Source: a virus | DNA length: 26,062 bases | IMG/VR virus record: IMGVR_UViG_3300044799_000749 | Coordinates: 1 to 26,062 of that record | Reading direction: 5' to 3' (one strand) | Shown here: piece by piece, positions 6,899 to 14,539 of the stretch | How positions within the stretch are numbered: position 1 is the first letter of the stretch | Layout of the letters: each line of letters begins with the position of its first letter | Notes under the pieces: generated by a model | Seen by the model: the letters and a program-made list of their open reading frames with translations, nothing else | Told to the model about the DNA's origin: nothing | Database searches by the model: none | Translations under genes and position numbers: made by a program

Positions 6899-9853
6899 AT
6901 GATGAATACCAATTTCGGTCTTGGAATTCTTATATCAGCTCGTGATCAGGCGAGTATGGTTATGAATTCCATTGCCGGATCCATGTCTGGGGCTGCTGCT
7001 GCTGCTATGCACCTTAATAATCAGTTAATGGCAAGCAGAGCATTATTCACTTCTGGGTCTAGTATGATGGGTTTGGGAGCAGCTATGATTGCTCCTTTAG
7101 CTGTGGGTATTCAACAGGCTAGTGAATTTCAGTATGGGCTTACAGAAATAAATACTTTAATGGATATAAGTCTTCAGCAGATGGATGCTATGGGATCCCA
7201 ACTGTTGAGTGTAATGACTAAATATGGAGGAAACTTTAGAGAACAAACAAAAGCTCTTTATCAAACAGTATCAGCAGGAGTAGCTACTTTAGAAGATGGG
7301 TCTATATCCGCAGCGAGAGCAGTCCAGTTCCTTGATGTCGCGAATAAGGCTTCTATAGCTGGTGTTACAGATACTGCTATGGCAGTTAATGGTCTTTCTA
7401 CAATGATGAACTCTTATGAACTGCAAGTTAGTGATGTTATAGATGTTTCGGATGCTATGTTCATAGCGGTCAAACGTGGGAAGACTACATTTGCTGAGTT
7501 GGCTTATGCAATCGGTCGTGTGGCACCTATGGCTCATGTTTTAGATGTTTCTTATGAAGAGTTATTTGGAACAATAACTGCTGCGACTCTCCAAGGTATC
7601 CAGACTCGAGAATCTGTAACTGGTATGAAACAGGCTCTGCAAAATATAGTTCGTCCTTCTCAGGAAGGTAGAAAAGCATTACAAGCCTTAGGAATAGAAG
7701 GGGGAGAAAATGCTATTAGAGCTATGGGGGGATGGATACCTTTCTTAGAGAAGTTAAGATCCGGGGTACAAGCAGGAACAATACAGCTTAGTCAGTTATT
7801 CACATCAGTAGAAGGTTTTAACTATATTACAGCGGTTACAGGTGCAGGATGGAATGACTTTTTATTGGTTATGGATGATATGGGGGATAGAGCGGGAATG
7901 ACTGAGGGAGCATTCCAGAAAATGTCGGAGACTTTTAAATTCGCTTGGATGCGTTTTAAAGCTAATTTTATTGCTGGTTGGATTCGTTTTGGGTACCCTG
8001 TTTTGACTCAAATGACCAAAGGATTCAATGTGATTGTCAATTTGTTGGAAAAATTTAATAAATTCCTGGCTGAGCATCCTAAACTTTCTATGTCTTTATA
8101 CCGATTGTTGGGAATTCTTGGTATACTGATTACAACTTTGGGAACAATCGTTGCTGGTTTTGGGCTTTGGAGAATGGCTGTTCTAATGTTGAAGATAGGT
8201 TTGGGTGACTTGTATGGAATGGCTTGGTCTGTTGGTTCTAGATTAGGTTGGCTTGCTGTTATTCTGTATCTGCTTTATGAAGCTTATAGAACAAATTTTG
8301 GGGGCTTGAAAGATGCTCTAGCTCCATTTTTGACTAACCTTATGACTGATTTGGAAAATTCTGCTGATATTCTTACGGCTGCTATTGATCTGTTTGGGAT
8401 GGGGATACCTCTTGATTTAGCTAAAAAATTGGATGCAAAGGGATTATTGGATGATGCTATCACTCTCCATGATGCTTTGAAAGGAGTAAGAACATTCTTT
8501 ATTGCTTTTACAGCAACAATAGATACTTATACTATTCCCGTACTCAAAGGATTGGTTTGGGTTCTAGAAAAGATTTACGGTCTTCTTCAGGGTATGGGGG
8601 GAAAATCCCTTTTCCCTGATATAGCAAAACCTAAGGACTTATTAGATCAGGAACAGGCATACCATGAGATTGCTATTTCATTGGGGGGAATTATTGGTGG
8701 GCTTGTATGGGGAATTGTTGTGTTCAGACTATTCTGGTGGATTGGTACTATGGTCGTGGCTACTTTTTGGAATATTGTTTCTGCTGGAGCTTATCTGTAC
8801 GCTGGAATTTTATATGTGTTCTATTATCTTGTTACCTTTGTTTCTTGGGTGATGGGTATTCCTGCTTGGCTTGCTGGTGAGTTAGGAGTATGGGGGGCTG
8901 CTATTGCTAATTTTATTCTGAAGATAGCTGAAATAATAGGTTATATTTGGGGTTGGTTAGAAGTTTTTGGAACCATTACCGGGATAGCTGCTGGATGGTG
9001 GCTTGTATTGATTGCTGTTCTTGTAGGGGGAATAATTTATGTAGCTACTCACTGGGAAATGTGGTGGAGTAATATTAAATTTTTCTTCCAAGATGTTTTG
9101 GCTTCTATGAAAGAAAAGTTTTATGAATGGTTAGATCATATAGGCATCCATGTTAATTCTTTTGGTACTGAATGGGGAGTAACTTGGGAAGGGTTGGGAA
9201 CTGTGGTCAAAACCTTATTAGATGATATTCTTCAGTGGTGGAAGGATTTATTTACAGGACAATTACTTCTGGATGCTGTTAAAGAATTTATTGGTAATGT
9301 GGAGACCTTGTTCACTGATTGGAACCCATTTAAAAATTTTGGTATGAGACCAGAAAATGACTGGATGGGTCCTAACGCTCCCCGTCAGGGGTATGGGGCT
9401 ACTATTAGTAATGCTCCTGGGACTCCTCCACCTTTTGTGGGTCCCCCGGCTCCTCTTGATACCAATAGTATTTCTCCTATGGGGATCCCATATAATAATT
9501 ATGATATTCCTGGACATGCCTCTGGTGGAGAATTCACTAAGTCTGGAGTATACACCGGGTTATTCCATCGAGGAGAAATAGTAACAACTACAGATAATAC
9601 AAGAAGACTTTCTGATTTAGCAAAAAAACTTACATCTGTATCTGGGGGGAATGCTTTAGAAAAAAATAATCAGACAGTTTCCTTTAACGAAGGAGCGGTA
9701 TCTCTAGTTGTTAATGTAGCAAATGGAAATGATGTAGATCCTGAAGAATTAGCTGATAGAATATTTGATAGTATTAAATCCAAGATGGATGAATTAGCAG
9801 TAAGAACATTTAGAAGTGGCAACGGCTTCTCTCCAGGAGTAAATTATGGCTGA
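6899..9853 (+). CDS. Tail tape measure protein
   Basis: At 984 residues this is the largest gene here, starting at ATG 6899 (or 6902) after AGGGGC. Residues 1-60 have the usual 'ISARDQASMVMNSIAGSMSG' opening. Residues about 75-270 match the TP901-type tape measure core: 'ASEFQYGLTEINTLMD', then 'GVTDTAMAVNGLSTMM' and 'KRGKTTFAELAYAIGRVAPM'. Hydrophobic segments lie near 403-431, 450-463, 594-660 and 664-716, as expected for a protein that enters the host membrane on ejection. The tail end has 'HASGGEF' and 'GLFHRGEIV', a common C-terminal motif. Using the usual relation of about 0.15 nm per residue, the tail would be near 150 nm. It overlaps the next gene by 8 bases. Confidence 0.95.
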   Translation: MMNTNFGLGILISARDQASMVMNSIAGSMSGAAAAAMHLNNQLMASRALFTSGSSMMGLGAAMIAPLAVGIQQASEFQYGLTEINTLMDISLQQMDAMGSQLLSVMTKYGGNFREQTKALYQTVSAGVATLEDGSISAARAVQFLDVANKASIAGVTDTAMAVNGLSTMMNSYELQVSDVIDVSDAMFIAVKRGKTTFAELAYAIGRVAPMAHVLDVSYEELFGTITAATLQGIQTRESVTGMKQALQNIVRPSQEGRKALQALGIEGGENAIRAMGGWIPFLEKLRSGVQAGTIQLSQLFTSVEGFNYITAVTGAGWNDFLLVMDDMGDRAGMTEGAFQKMSETFKFAWMRFKANFIAGWIRFGYPVLTQMTKGFNVIVNLLEKFNKFLAEHPKLSMSLYRLLGILGILITTLGTIVAGFGLWRMAVLMLKIGLGDLYGMAWSVGSRLGWLAVILYLLYEAYRTNFGGLKDALAPFLTNLMTDLENSADILTAAIDLFGMGIPLDLAKKLDAKGLLDDAITLHDALKGVRTFFIAFTATIDTYTIPVLKGLVWVLEKIYGLLQGMGGKSLFPDIAKPKDLLDQEQAYHEIAISLGGIIGGLVWGIVVFRLFWWIGTMVVATFWNIVSAGAYLYAGILYVFYYLVTFVSWVMGIPAWLAGELGVWGAAIANFILKIAEIIGYIWGWLEVFGTITGIAAGWWLVLIAVLVGGIIYVATHWEMWWSNIKFFFQDVLASMKEKFYEWLDHIGIHVNSFGTEWGVTWEGLGTVVKTLLDDILQWWKDLFTGQLLLDAVKEFIGNVETLFTDWNPFKNFGMRPENDWMGPNAPRQGYGATISNAPGTPPPFVGPPAPLDTNSISPMGIPYNNYDIPGHASGGEFTKSGVYTGLFHRGEIVTTTDNTRRLSDLAKKLTSVSGGNALEKNNQTVSFNEGAVSLVVNVANGNDVDPEELADRIFDSIKSKMDELAVRTFRSGNGFSPGVNYG

Positions 9854-10472
9854 TCCAAAAAATATAAATTCGGGAGCCAAAGAGAAATACTCCAAAAGTT
9901 ATAATTCCAAACCTATTATGGATTATGGGAGACCAGAGTATGCTCCTAAAGCAGATAGAGGATTTATAACAAATATAGAAACTGGAGAGAACGTTGAGTT
10001 TCAGGTGAATCCTGCTACAATGGAGCGTGTAATTAATTTGGATTGGACAGTTATACAGTCTCCGGGTAGTTCAGGTCCCGAATATCAATATGCTGGTGGT
10101 GGAGAAAGAGAAATAAAGTTTGACCTTACTTTAGATGGGATAGACAGACCAATCCAGGAAGAAGGTATTTTAAAAGAGCTTTCTCAGTTAGAGCTTTTTA
10201 CTTATCCTAGGGGTCAGGATGCTTTACAGAATAGGATGTTTTTAAGTCCTCCTAGATTAATTCTTGGATATGGTCCTAGACAATGGGAAATAGTTATAGA
10301 AAAATTAAGAATAACAGAGAAAATTCATAATCGTTTGCTTATTCCAATTTTTGCTACTGTTGAAGTCACTGCGAAGGTTGACCTTTTATATAGTGAAGTC
10401 AATCAGGCTCTATTTAACAAAACGAGTAAGTGGGCTTCTTCAGATTTCAATTCTAAAAAGGGGGTTAAATAA
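9846..10472 (+). CDS. Baseplate/tube-cap protein, contractile-injection-system tube type (Afp7-like N-terminal domain)
   Basis: A 208-residue protein starting at ATG 9846 inside the end of the tape measure gene, behind CAGGAGT. The pattern 'NVEFQVNPATMERVINLDWT', then a 'YAGGGEREIKFDLTLDG' strand pair, 'SPPRLILGYG' and 'TEKIHNRLLIPIFATVEVTA' fits the CIS tube/LysM-associated proteins that sit between hub and tube in contractile tails and injection systems. In Afp/PVC-type systems this domain is fused to LysM; here a LysM-like domain is encoded by the next gene. It probably helps seat the first tube ring on the hub. Confidence 0.7.
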   Translation: MADPKNINSGAKEKYSKSYNSKPIMDYGRPEYAPKADRGFITNIETGENVEFQVNPATMERVINLDWTVIQSPGSSGPEYQYAGGGEREIKFDLTLDGIDRPIQEEGILKELSQLELFTYPRGQDALQNRMFLSPPRLILGYGPRQWEIVIEKLRITEKIHNRLLIPIFATVEVTAKVDLLYSEVNQALFNKTSKWASSDFNSKKGVK

Positions 10473-10474
10473 TC

Positions 10475-10837
10475 ATGCTTTATGTTGATAGTCGATATAA
10501 TAAAGAGAAATCATTTCCCATTCCGTTTAGAGGAGAACTCCGCACGGCTATCACTTTTAGGAAAATAGATAGAGAAATACCAAGCGGATCTTTTCTTTAT
10601 ACTATTAAAGAAACAGACACCTTAGATATGTTGGCATTTAAATTTTTCGGGGTTGGGGAATACTGGTGGTACCTTGCTGATTTGAACCCACATGTGGAAC
10701 CTTGGGATTTAGGAAACTATGTGGGTGTTCAAATTTGGATCCCCCCTGTTCATAAAGCAATCTCGAAGCAGAGAATTACACAGAAAATTGTTGTTAATCC
10801 TGCTCAAAATCCCCCCTCCGCATATATATTCGGATGA
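10475..10837 (+). CDS. LysM-like / T4 gp53-like baseplate protein
   Basis: A 120-residue protein. Residues 42-91 form a LysM-like unit: 'YTIKETDTLDMLAFKFFGV', then 'YWWYLADLNPHVEPWDLG' and 'VGVQIWIPP'. The order 'T.DTLDMLA', 'NP' and 'G..IWIPP' is that of the LysM fold. In contractile tails this fold is found in gp53 and in proteins linking hub to wedge, where it makes protein contacts rather than binding peptidoglycan. It is encoded next to the CIS-tube domain gene, so the two may be split halves of an Afp7-type protein. A role in cell-wall contact is possible but less likely at this position. Confidence 0.72.
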   Translation: MLYVDSRYNKEKSFPIPFRGELRTAITFRKIDREIPSGSFLYTIKETDTLDMLAFKFFGVGEYWWYLADLNPHVEPWDLGNYVGVQIWIPPVHKAISKQRITQKIVVNPAQNPPSAYIFG

Positions 10838-10838
10838 T

Positions 10839-11669
10839 ATGATGACTAAAAAAAATATAAGAGAGCCTTATTTTGAAATAACTGTAGGAGATACTCTTCT
10901 CAGTATGGAAGATCTGTTCAGGATAGATTCTATAAAAATAGAAGATACTAAGGAAGACGCGGATAAATGTGATTTTACTGTTGCGGATGTTAATTATGAA
11001 TATGTGGATATTTATACTGAAGAAAAACCTATAAGGGTCATTGTGGGATACCTTGTTGGGGATAAATATGTTTTTATAGGAAAGATAAGCACGGTTACTG
11101 TTAAATACCCCGAAGATGGTGTTCCTAGATTGCAGGTTTCTTGCACTTCTAGGGTGAAAGAACTTATGGATACCCAGGAGAATACTCTTTGGGAAAACAT
11201 AACAGCTTCTCAACTGGCTCAGAAGATTGCTGATAAATATGGGTTAAAGGCTGATATTGATGAAACAACAGTTTTATTTCCCTATGTTTCCCAGACGGGG
11301 ATTACAGATGCTGCCTTATTAAGAAAATTGTCTAGGAAATCCAACCGAATTTTTAAGGTTAGAGGAAATGTTCTTGCTTTTTATAAAGAGAAACCTACCG
11401 CTGAAAGTGCCAAGGTTTTTTATTATAGGGAAGAAGATCATTCTATAAAGAATTGTGAAATAAAATATAAAACCGAAACAAAAGCAAGAGGAGTTGGGGG
11501 GGCAAACTTAAATAATATGGAAGGGACTCCTGTTGAGGGGGAAGCAGAGGGAGCGGATACTGCTGGTTCAGAAAATGTTGTTGATTCTATTATGGATAGT
11601 CTTACAAGAGAGGATTTAACTTCTCCTGAGATTTATGATCCAGAGTCAGGTGAATTCTTTTTCCCATGA
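10839..11669 (+). CDS. Baseplate hub protein gpD-like, N-terminal part (late control D family)
   Basis: I place the start at ATG 10839 (or 10842, tandem ATGs), just after the previous stop; upstream codons in this frame only shadow the LysM gene. The 276-residue product shows the gpD/gp27 hub pattern: 'YFEITVGDTLLSMEDLFRID', 'DKCDFTVAD', 'TLWENITASQLAQKIADKYG' (116-135) and 'QTGITDAALLRKLSRKSN' (152-169). Such proteins form the trimeric hub that carries the spike. It ends at TGA 11667-11669 within an acidic linker ('DPESGEFFFP'), while the conserved C-terminal barrel is encoded by the overlapping next ORF in the -1 frame. It is either half of a two-subunit hub, half of a frameshifted product, or the result of an indel. 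Confidence 0.8.
   Translation: MMTKKNIREPYFEITVGDTLLSMEDLFRIDSIKIEDTKEDADKCDFTVADVNYEYVDIYTEEKPIRVIVGYLVGDKYVFIGKISTVTVKYPEDGVPRLQVSCTSRVKELMDTQENTLWENITASQLAQKIADKYGLKADIDETTVLFPYVSQTGITDAALLRKLSRKSNRIFKVRGNVLAFYKEKPTAESAKVFYYREEDHSIKNCEIKYKTETKARGVGGANLNNMEGTPVEGEAEGADTAGSENVVDSIMDSLTREDLTSPEIYDPESGEFFFP
11660..11666 (+). other. Candidate -1 slippery heptamer in the split hub gene (T TTC CCA)
   Basis: Zero-frame codons here are TTT TTC CCA TGA. The -1 frame is open only from 11654, so any shift joining the two hub ORFs must fall in about 15 bases. T TTC CCA (11660-11666) fits the X XXY YYZ pattern, and C TTT TTC (11657-11663) is a near match. CCC in the A site is not a strong slipper, so this is a weak candidate. 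The run of five T is also a place where a single-base sequencing error could create the split. Confidence 0.35.
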
Positions 11670-12139
11670 CAATAAAATCAACGAAATATTATCTCAAAGA
11701 CCAAGATGAAGGGGGGGCAATGCCCGACACTGCTGAGGAATTGTCGGATGCCTTAGAAAATCGTAGGGGTATAAATGAGAAAGCCTTAGAGGGCAAGGTA
11801 ACTTTGAAATATGCCGAACCTAGTTTAATTTCGGGGGAAACTATTATTTTAAAGGGACTTGGTCCTCGATTTAGTGGACAATACATTATAGAAAAGCATA
11901 CAATATCATATTCCAAAGGTGGTGGTCTAACAAGTGCTTTAGACCTTTCTAGAAATGCTATTGGGGATACATCAAATATTAATTCCTCTGGGACTACTTC
12001 CGGATCGGATTCTCCTTCGGAAGATGCTACTTCCGGAGCAGGGGGGAGCACAGAACAACAAGATCCTATTACCCTGACTAGAGATGAGGCTGTAAACTTT
12101 ACTCAGACAGGAGAACTACCAGAGAGGGCTACTGAATAA
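11666..12139 (+). CDS. Baseplate hub protein gpD-like, C-terminal part
   Basis: A 157-residue ORF whose ATG (11666) overlaps the stop of the upstream hub ORF (ATGA). AGGTGA lies 12 bases upstream, a usable but distant ribosome site. Residues 25-97 carry the typical end of gpD proteins: 'ALEGKVTLKYAEPSLISGET', 'LKGLGPRFSGQYIIEKHTIS' and a closing 'LDLSRN'. The remaining 60 residues are a Ser/Gly/Thr-rich acidic tail. The upstream ORF lacks this barrel segment, so the two ORFs together equal one ordinary hub protein of about 430 residues. A run of seven G at 11711-11717 lies near its start. Coupled translation and -1 frameshifting are both possible. Confidence 0.75.
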   Translation: MTIKSTKYYLKDQDEGGAMPDTAEELSDALENRRGINEKALEGKVTLKYAEPSLISGETIILKGLGPRFSGQYIIEKHTISYSKGGGLTSALDLSRNAIGDTSNINSSGTTSGSDSPSEDATSGAGGSTEQQDPITLTRDEAVNFTQTGELPERATE

Positions 12140-13197
12140 TGCAGAGATTTTGGGGAAAATATAGAGCTACAATTGCTGATAATCAGGATCCTCAGTATAG
12201 AGGAAGGATACGTGTATCTAGTCCATTAGTTTATGGGCGTAATAGCGATTCTGGGGAATTGGTTGTTTCCCCTTGGGCTTTACCTTGTTTTGCTTATGGT
12301 GGATCTGCTGATATGGGAAGTTTTGCTGTTCCACCTATTGGGTCTGGGGTCTGGATTGAGTTTGAACAGGGAGATCCGGATAAACCTATTTGGGTAGGGT
12401 CTTGGGTACAATCCCCTTCTGGGTCTGGCACAGAGGTTCCTAAAGAGGCTGTGATTAAAGAGGGATCAGGCAACCGTTTTGCTTGGAATACCGAAGCTGG
12501 TGTTGGTTCAGAAGATAATGCTCCTATACCCCAAAGTAATCCTGACAGAAAAGATCCTCAAAATTGTGTTTTCAGAACCCCCGCTGGTCATACTATAGAA
12601 ATTGATGACACTGAGAATCAACTGAAAATAAAGGTAACAGATAGCAGTGGACAGTTTCTTCTCTTCAGACCTGAGGATGGTAATGGAGGAGGTCCTAAGA
12701 TTTTATTGAAAGGAGCTTGGGGGCAATATGTTTTTTTAAATGGGAAGACTGGTGAATCAAAAATAGAATTCAAGGATAAGTCTGGGAATATAATAACTAT
12801 GGATGCAGAGGATGGTTCTATCCATCTGGAAAATGCCACTGGTGATTATATAGATATGCTTGATGGGGTTATGAATATTTTTGCTAGAACAGATGTTAAT
12901 ATAAATACTTTGGATAGTAAGATTCTTTTGAATTGTAATTCAGGAAGTATTGAGCTTAATTCCGAGGGGGGAGAAGTTGTTCTGAACTCTTTAACTGGTG
13001 GTCATGTGGATGTTAATGGGACAAATGTCAACGTGGAGGCTTTGGGCACTGTACAAGTCCATGGTAATATGGTACAAATAGATGCGGGGGCTGCTATCCA
13101 AATTGCTGGTGGTGGTCCCGCAATTGCTAGAGTTGGAGATTCATTAAGCTGTGGTGGTATAATCACTACCGGGTCTGGTAAAGCGAGTTGTGGGTAA
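12139..13197 (+). CDS. Baseplate spike protein (gpV / T4 gp5-like) with beta-helix and PAAR-like tip
   Basis: A 352-residue protein starting at ATG 12139 (TAATG overlap). Residues 8-92 form the gp5/VgrG OB-fold: 'QDPQYRGRIRV', 'SPWALPCFAYGG', 'GSGVWIEFEQGDPDKPIWVG'. Residues 145-325 are a repeated beta pattern rich in Asn, Asp and Gly ('INTLDSKILLNCNSGSIELN'), forming the triple-stranded needle. The last 26 residues ('PAIARVGDSLSCGGIITTGS', then KASCG) resemble the start of a PAAR domain and probably sharpen the tip. No lysozyme domain is present, unlike T4 gp5. The trimer sits on the gpD hub and punctures the outer envelope on contraction. Confidence 0.9.
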   Translation: MQRFWGKYRATIADNQDPQYRGRIRVSSPLVYGRNSDSGELVVSPWALPCFAYGGSADMGSFAVPPIGSGVWIEFEQGDPDKPIWVGSWVQSPSGSGTEVPKEAVIKEGSGNRFAWNTEAGVGSEDNAPIPQSNPDRKDPQNCVFRTPAGHTIEIDDTENQLKIKVTDSSGQFLLFRPEDGNGGGPKILLKGAWGQYVFLNGKTGESKIEFKDKSGNIITMDAEDGSIHLENATGDYIDMLDGVMNIFARTDVNINTLDSKILLNCNSGSIELNSEGGEVVLNSLTGGHVDVNGTNVNVEALGTVQVHGNMVQIDAGAAIQIAGGGPAIARVGDSLSCGGIITTGSGKASCG

Positions 13198-13210
13198 AAG
13201 GAGATTTAAT

Positions 13211-13354
13211 ATGAAAGCAAGAACAAAAATGACTGTTTCGTGTGTAGCCCGAAATGCCAATGGTCGCCAAATTAGTAAATCTGAATTACTTTATCGGAGG
13301 ATAAAGATATGTCTTATGTTACTATGTATACGGAAGACGGTGAGGAGTTCGTAA
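13211..13354 (+). CDS. Possible small ORF after the spike gene
   Basis: ATG 13211 is preceded by an excellent AAAAGGAGA 8 bases upstream, immediately after the spike stop. It opens a 47-residue frame beginning 'MKARTKMTVSCVARNANGRQ' and ending at TAA 13352-13354, 46 bases inside the next gene. The second half is probably dictated by the overlapping gene. The ribosome site is better than many in the window, which is the only real support. It may encode a short basic peptide, or simply deliver ribosomes to the next gene. No family recognised. Confidence 0.3.
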   Translation: MKARTKMTVSCVARNANGRQISKSELLYRRIKICLMLLCIRKTVRSS

Positions 13355-13680
13355 CCGATCTCTTTACTGGTGATGCCTCTGCTCCGACAAATTACTATAT
13401 TCATTGGGGGACAGATGGTACAGAGGCTGTTAAGGGGGATGCTGCCCTTATTGCTCCGGGAACTGAAGCTCGGGTTGCAGCAACAGAATCACAACCTACA
13501 CCTTCGAAAGCCCAGTTTGTTGGAACATTGACCTGTAATTCTACTCCAAAGACAATTGCAGAGGTTGGTTTGTTCAATCTGATAACTGGTGGTATTCTGA
13601 TTATCAGAAAGAATTTTGCTGGTATTGTTCTTGAAGAGAATGATACAATTGAATTCATTATTACATTAGAACAGACATAA
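13309..13680 (+). CDS. Small tail/baseplate structural protein
   Basis: A 123-residue beta-rich protein starting at ATG 13309 behind CGGAGG. The pattern 'NYYIHWGTDGTEAVKGDAAL', 'EARVAATES', 'TPKTIAEVGLFNLITGGILI' and a closing 'DTIEFIITLEQT' is that of small phage structural proteins found near baseplates and fibres; the 'EVGLF' turn is typical. It opens the accessory block between the spike and gp25 genes. A relative with the same 'L.E.GL.' layout appears at 20171. Probably a virion component; the exact site in the particle is unknown. Confidence 0.6.
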   Translation: MSYVTMYTEDGEEFVTDLFTGDASAPTNYYIHWGTDGTEAVKGDAALIAPGTEARVAATESQPTPSKAQFVGTLTCNSTPKTIAEVGLFNLITGGILIIRKNFAGIVLEENDTIEFIITLEQT

Positions 13681-13696
13681 GTGAGGGATTGTAAAA

Positions 13697-14530
13697 ATGC
13701 CCGGATTCGCTAATCTTGATGCTATTATCAATGCTGTATCTGTTAATTTAAAATTGCAACGTCTTCAATATAATAAGGTGTTGCCTTCAACATCGGTTAT
13801 TTATATTCCCCATACGTTTTGGTTGGCTACTGGAAACCCGGCTGCGGGAACCACTCCTGATGTTGGTCTTGCCGGAGCAGTAAAATGTGATATGACTACA
13901 CAGGGAGCAATTCTCTATACTAATCCAACTGGACCAGCAACGATGCACATCCTGTCAATGATGCTCTATTCTGTGACACCGGGAATTTTCTATCTCGTTG
14001 ACCGATTGGCACATGCGAACGTGGCAGTTAATCAGGCTGATGGAAGTTTCAGTCCCATTATTGACGGAAGGGATCGTCTGGATTCTGGAGAAGGCGGACA
14101 GATAATCATGGAAGTGACCGGGGGAACTCTTAGTATTGCTGCGAACACGGTTAATCTTACCTACACAAATGAAAGTGATGTTTCTCATATCACACCGTTA
14201 CTTACTACAGTTGCCTCCTCAAAAATTGGTAGAGTCCCCTATGCAAATTATATATGGGTTCCTTTGTTAGCAGGGGATAAAGGTGTGAGGACAATAACAT
14301 ATTGGGATATCACAGCGGATACACAGACAGGAAATATAAATATTGTAATCGTAAAACCGATTGCACAGCTAATTGTTCCTGGAGCATCTATTGCTGCCGA
14401 GAGAGATTTTGTCGTCGAATTACCCTGTGTTCCTAAGATAAAAGATAATAGTTGTCTTATGCTTTATTTTGTTCCTCAAGCTGCTTCTTCAGCAATTTGT
14501 ATTGGTGAAATACGCATCTGCGAAAATTAA
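13697..14530 (+). CDS. Phage structural protein, first of two tandem paralogues
   Basis: A 277-residue protein starting at ATG 13697 after GAGGGA. It is beta-rich, with few charges and many Ala, Thr and Val. It shares with the next gene the blocks 'AAGTTPDVGLAGAV', 'VDRLAHANVAVNQADGSFSP', 'IIDGRDRLDSGEGGQIIMEV' and 'VPYANYIWVPLLAGDK', at corresponding positions, so the two arose by duplication and diverged. I do not recognise the family; the composition suits a shell, decoration or trimeric fibre-shaft protein. Because it lies between spike and wedge genes, a peripheral baseplate role is the simplest inference. Confidence 0.6.
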   Translation: MPGFANLDAIINAVSVNLKLQRLQYNKVLPSTSVIYIPHTFWLATGNPAAGTTPDVGLAGAVKCDMTTQGAILYTNPTGPATMHILSMMLYSVTPGIFYLVDRLAHANVAVNQADGSFSPIIDGRDRLDSGEGGQIIMEVTGGTLSIAANTVNLTYTNESDVSHITPLLTTVASSKIGRVPYANYIWVPLLAGDKGVRTITYWDITADTQTGNINIVIVKPIAQLIVPGASIAAERDFVVELPCVPKIKDNSCLMLYFVPQAASSAICIGEIRICEN

Positions 14531-14539
14531 GGATGAATT

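Noticed and set aside
10719-10838. Upstream extension of the hub ORF by 40 codons
   Set aside because: It overlaps the end of the LysM gene, has low-complexity sequence and no match to the hub family, while tandem ATGs at 10839/10842 directly follow the LysM stop.
10794-11213. Antisense ORF of 139 codons opposite the hub gene
   Set aside because: Shadow of a clearly recognised gpD coding region; composition is typical of antisense translation of AT-rich coding DNA.
3754-13197. Interpretation as a stand-alone contractile injection system or tailocin rather than a phage
   Set aside because: A head-tail connector, stopper-like and head proteins lie directly upstream in the same operon, which fits a complete phage better, although the capsid itself is outside the window.
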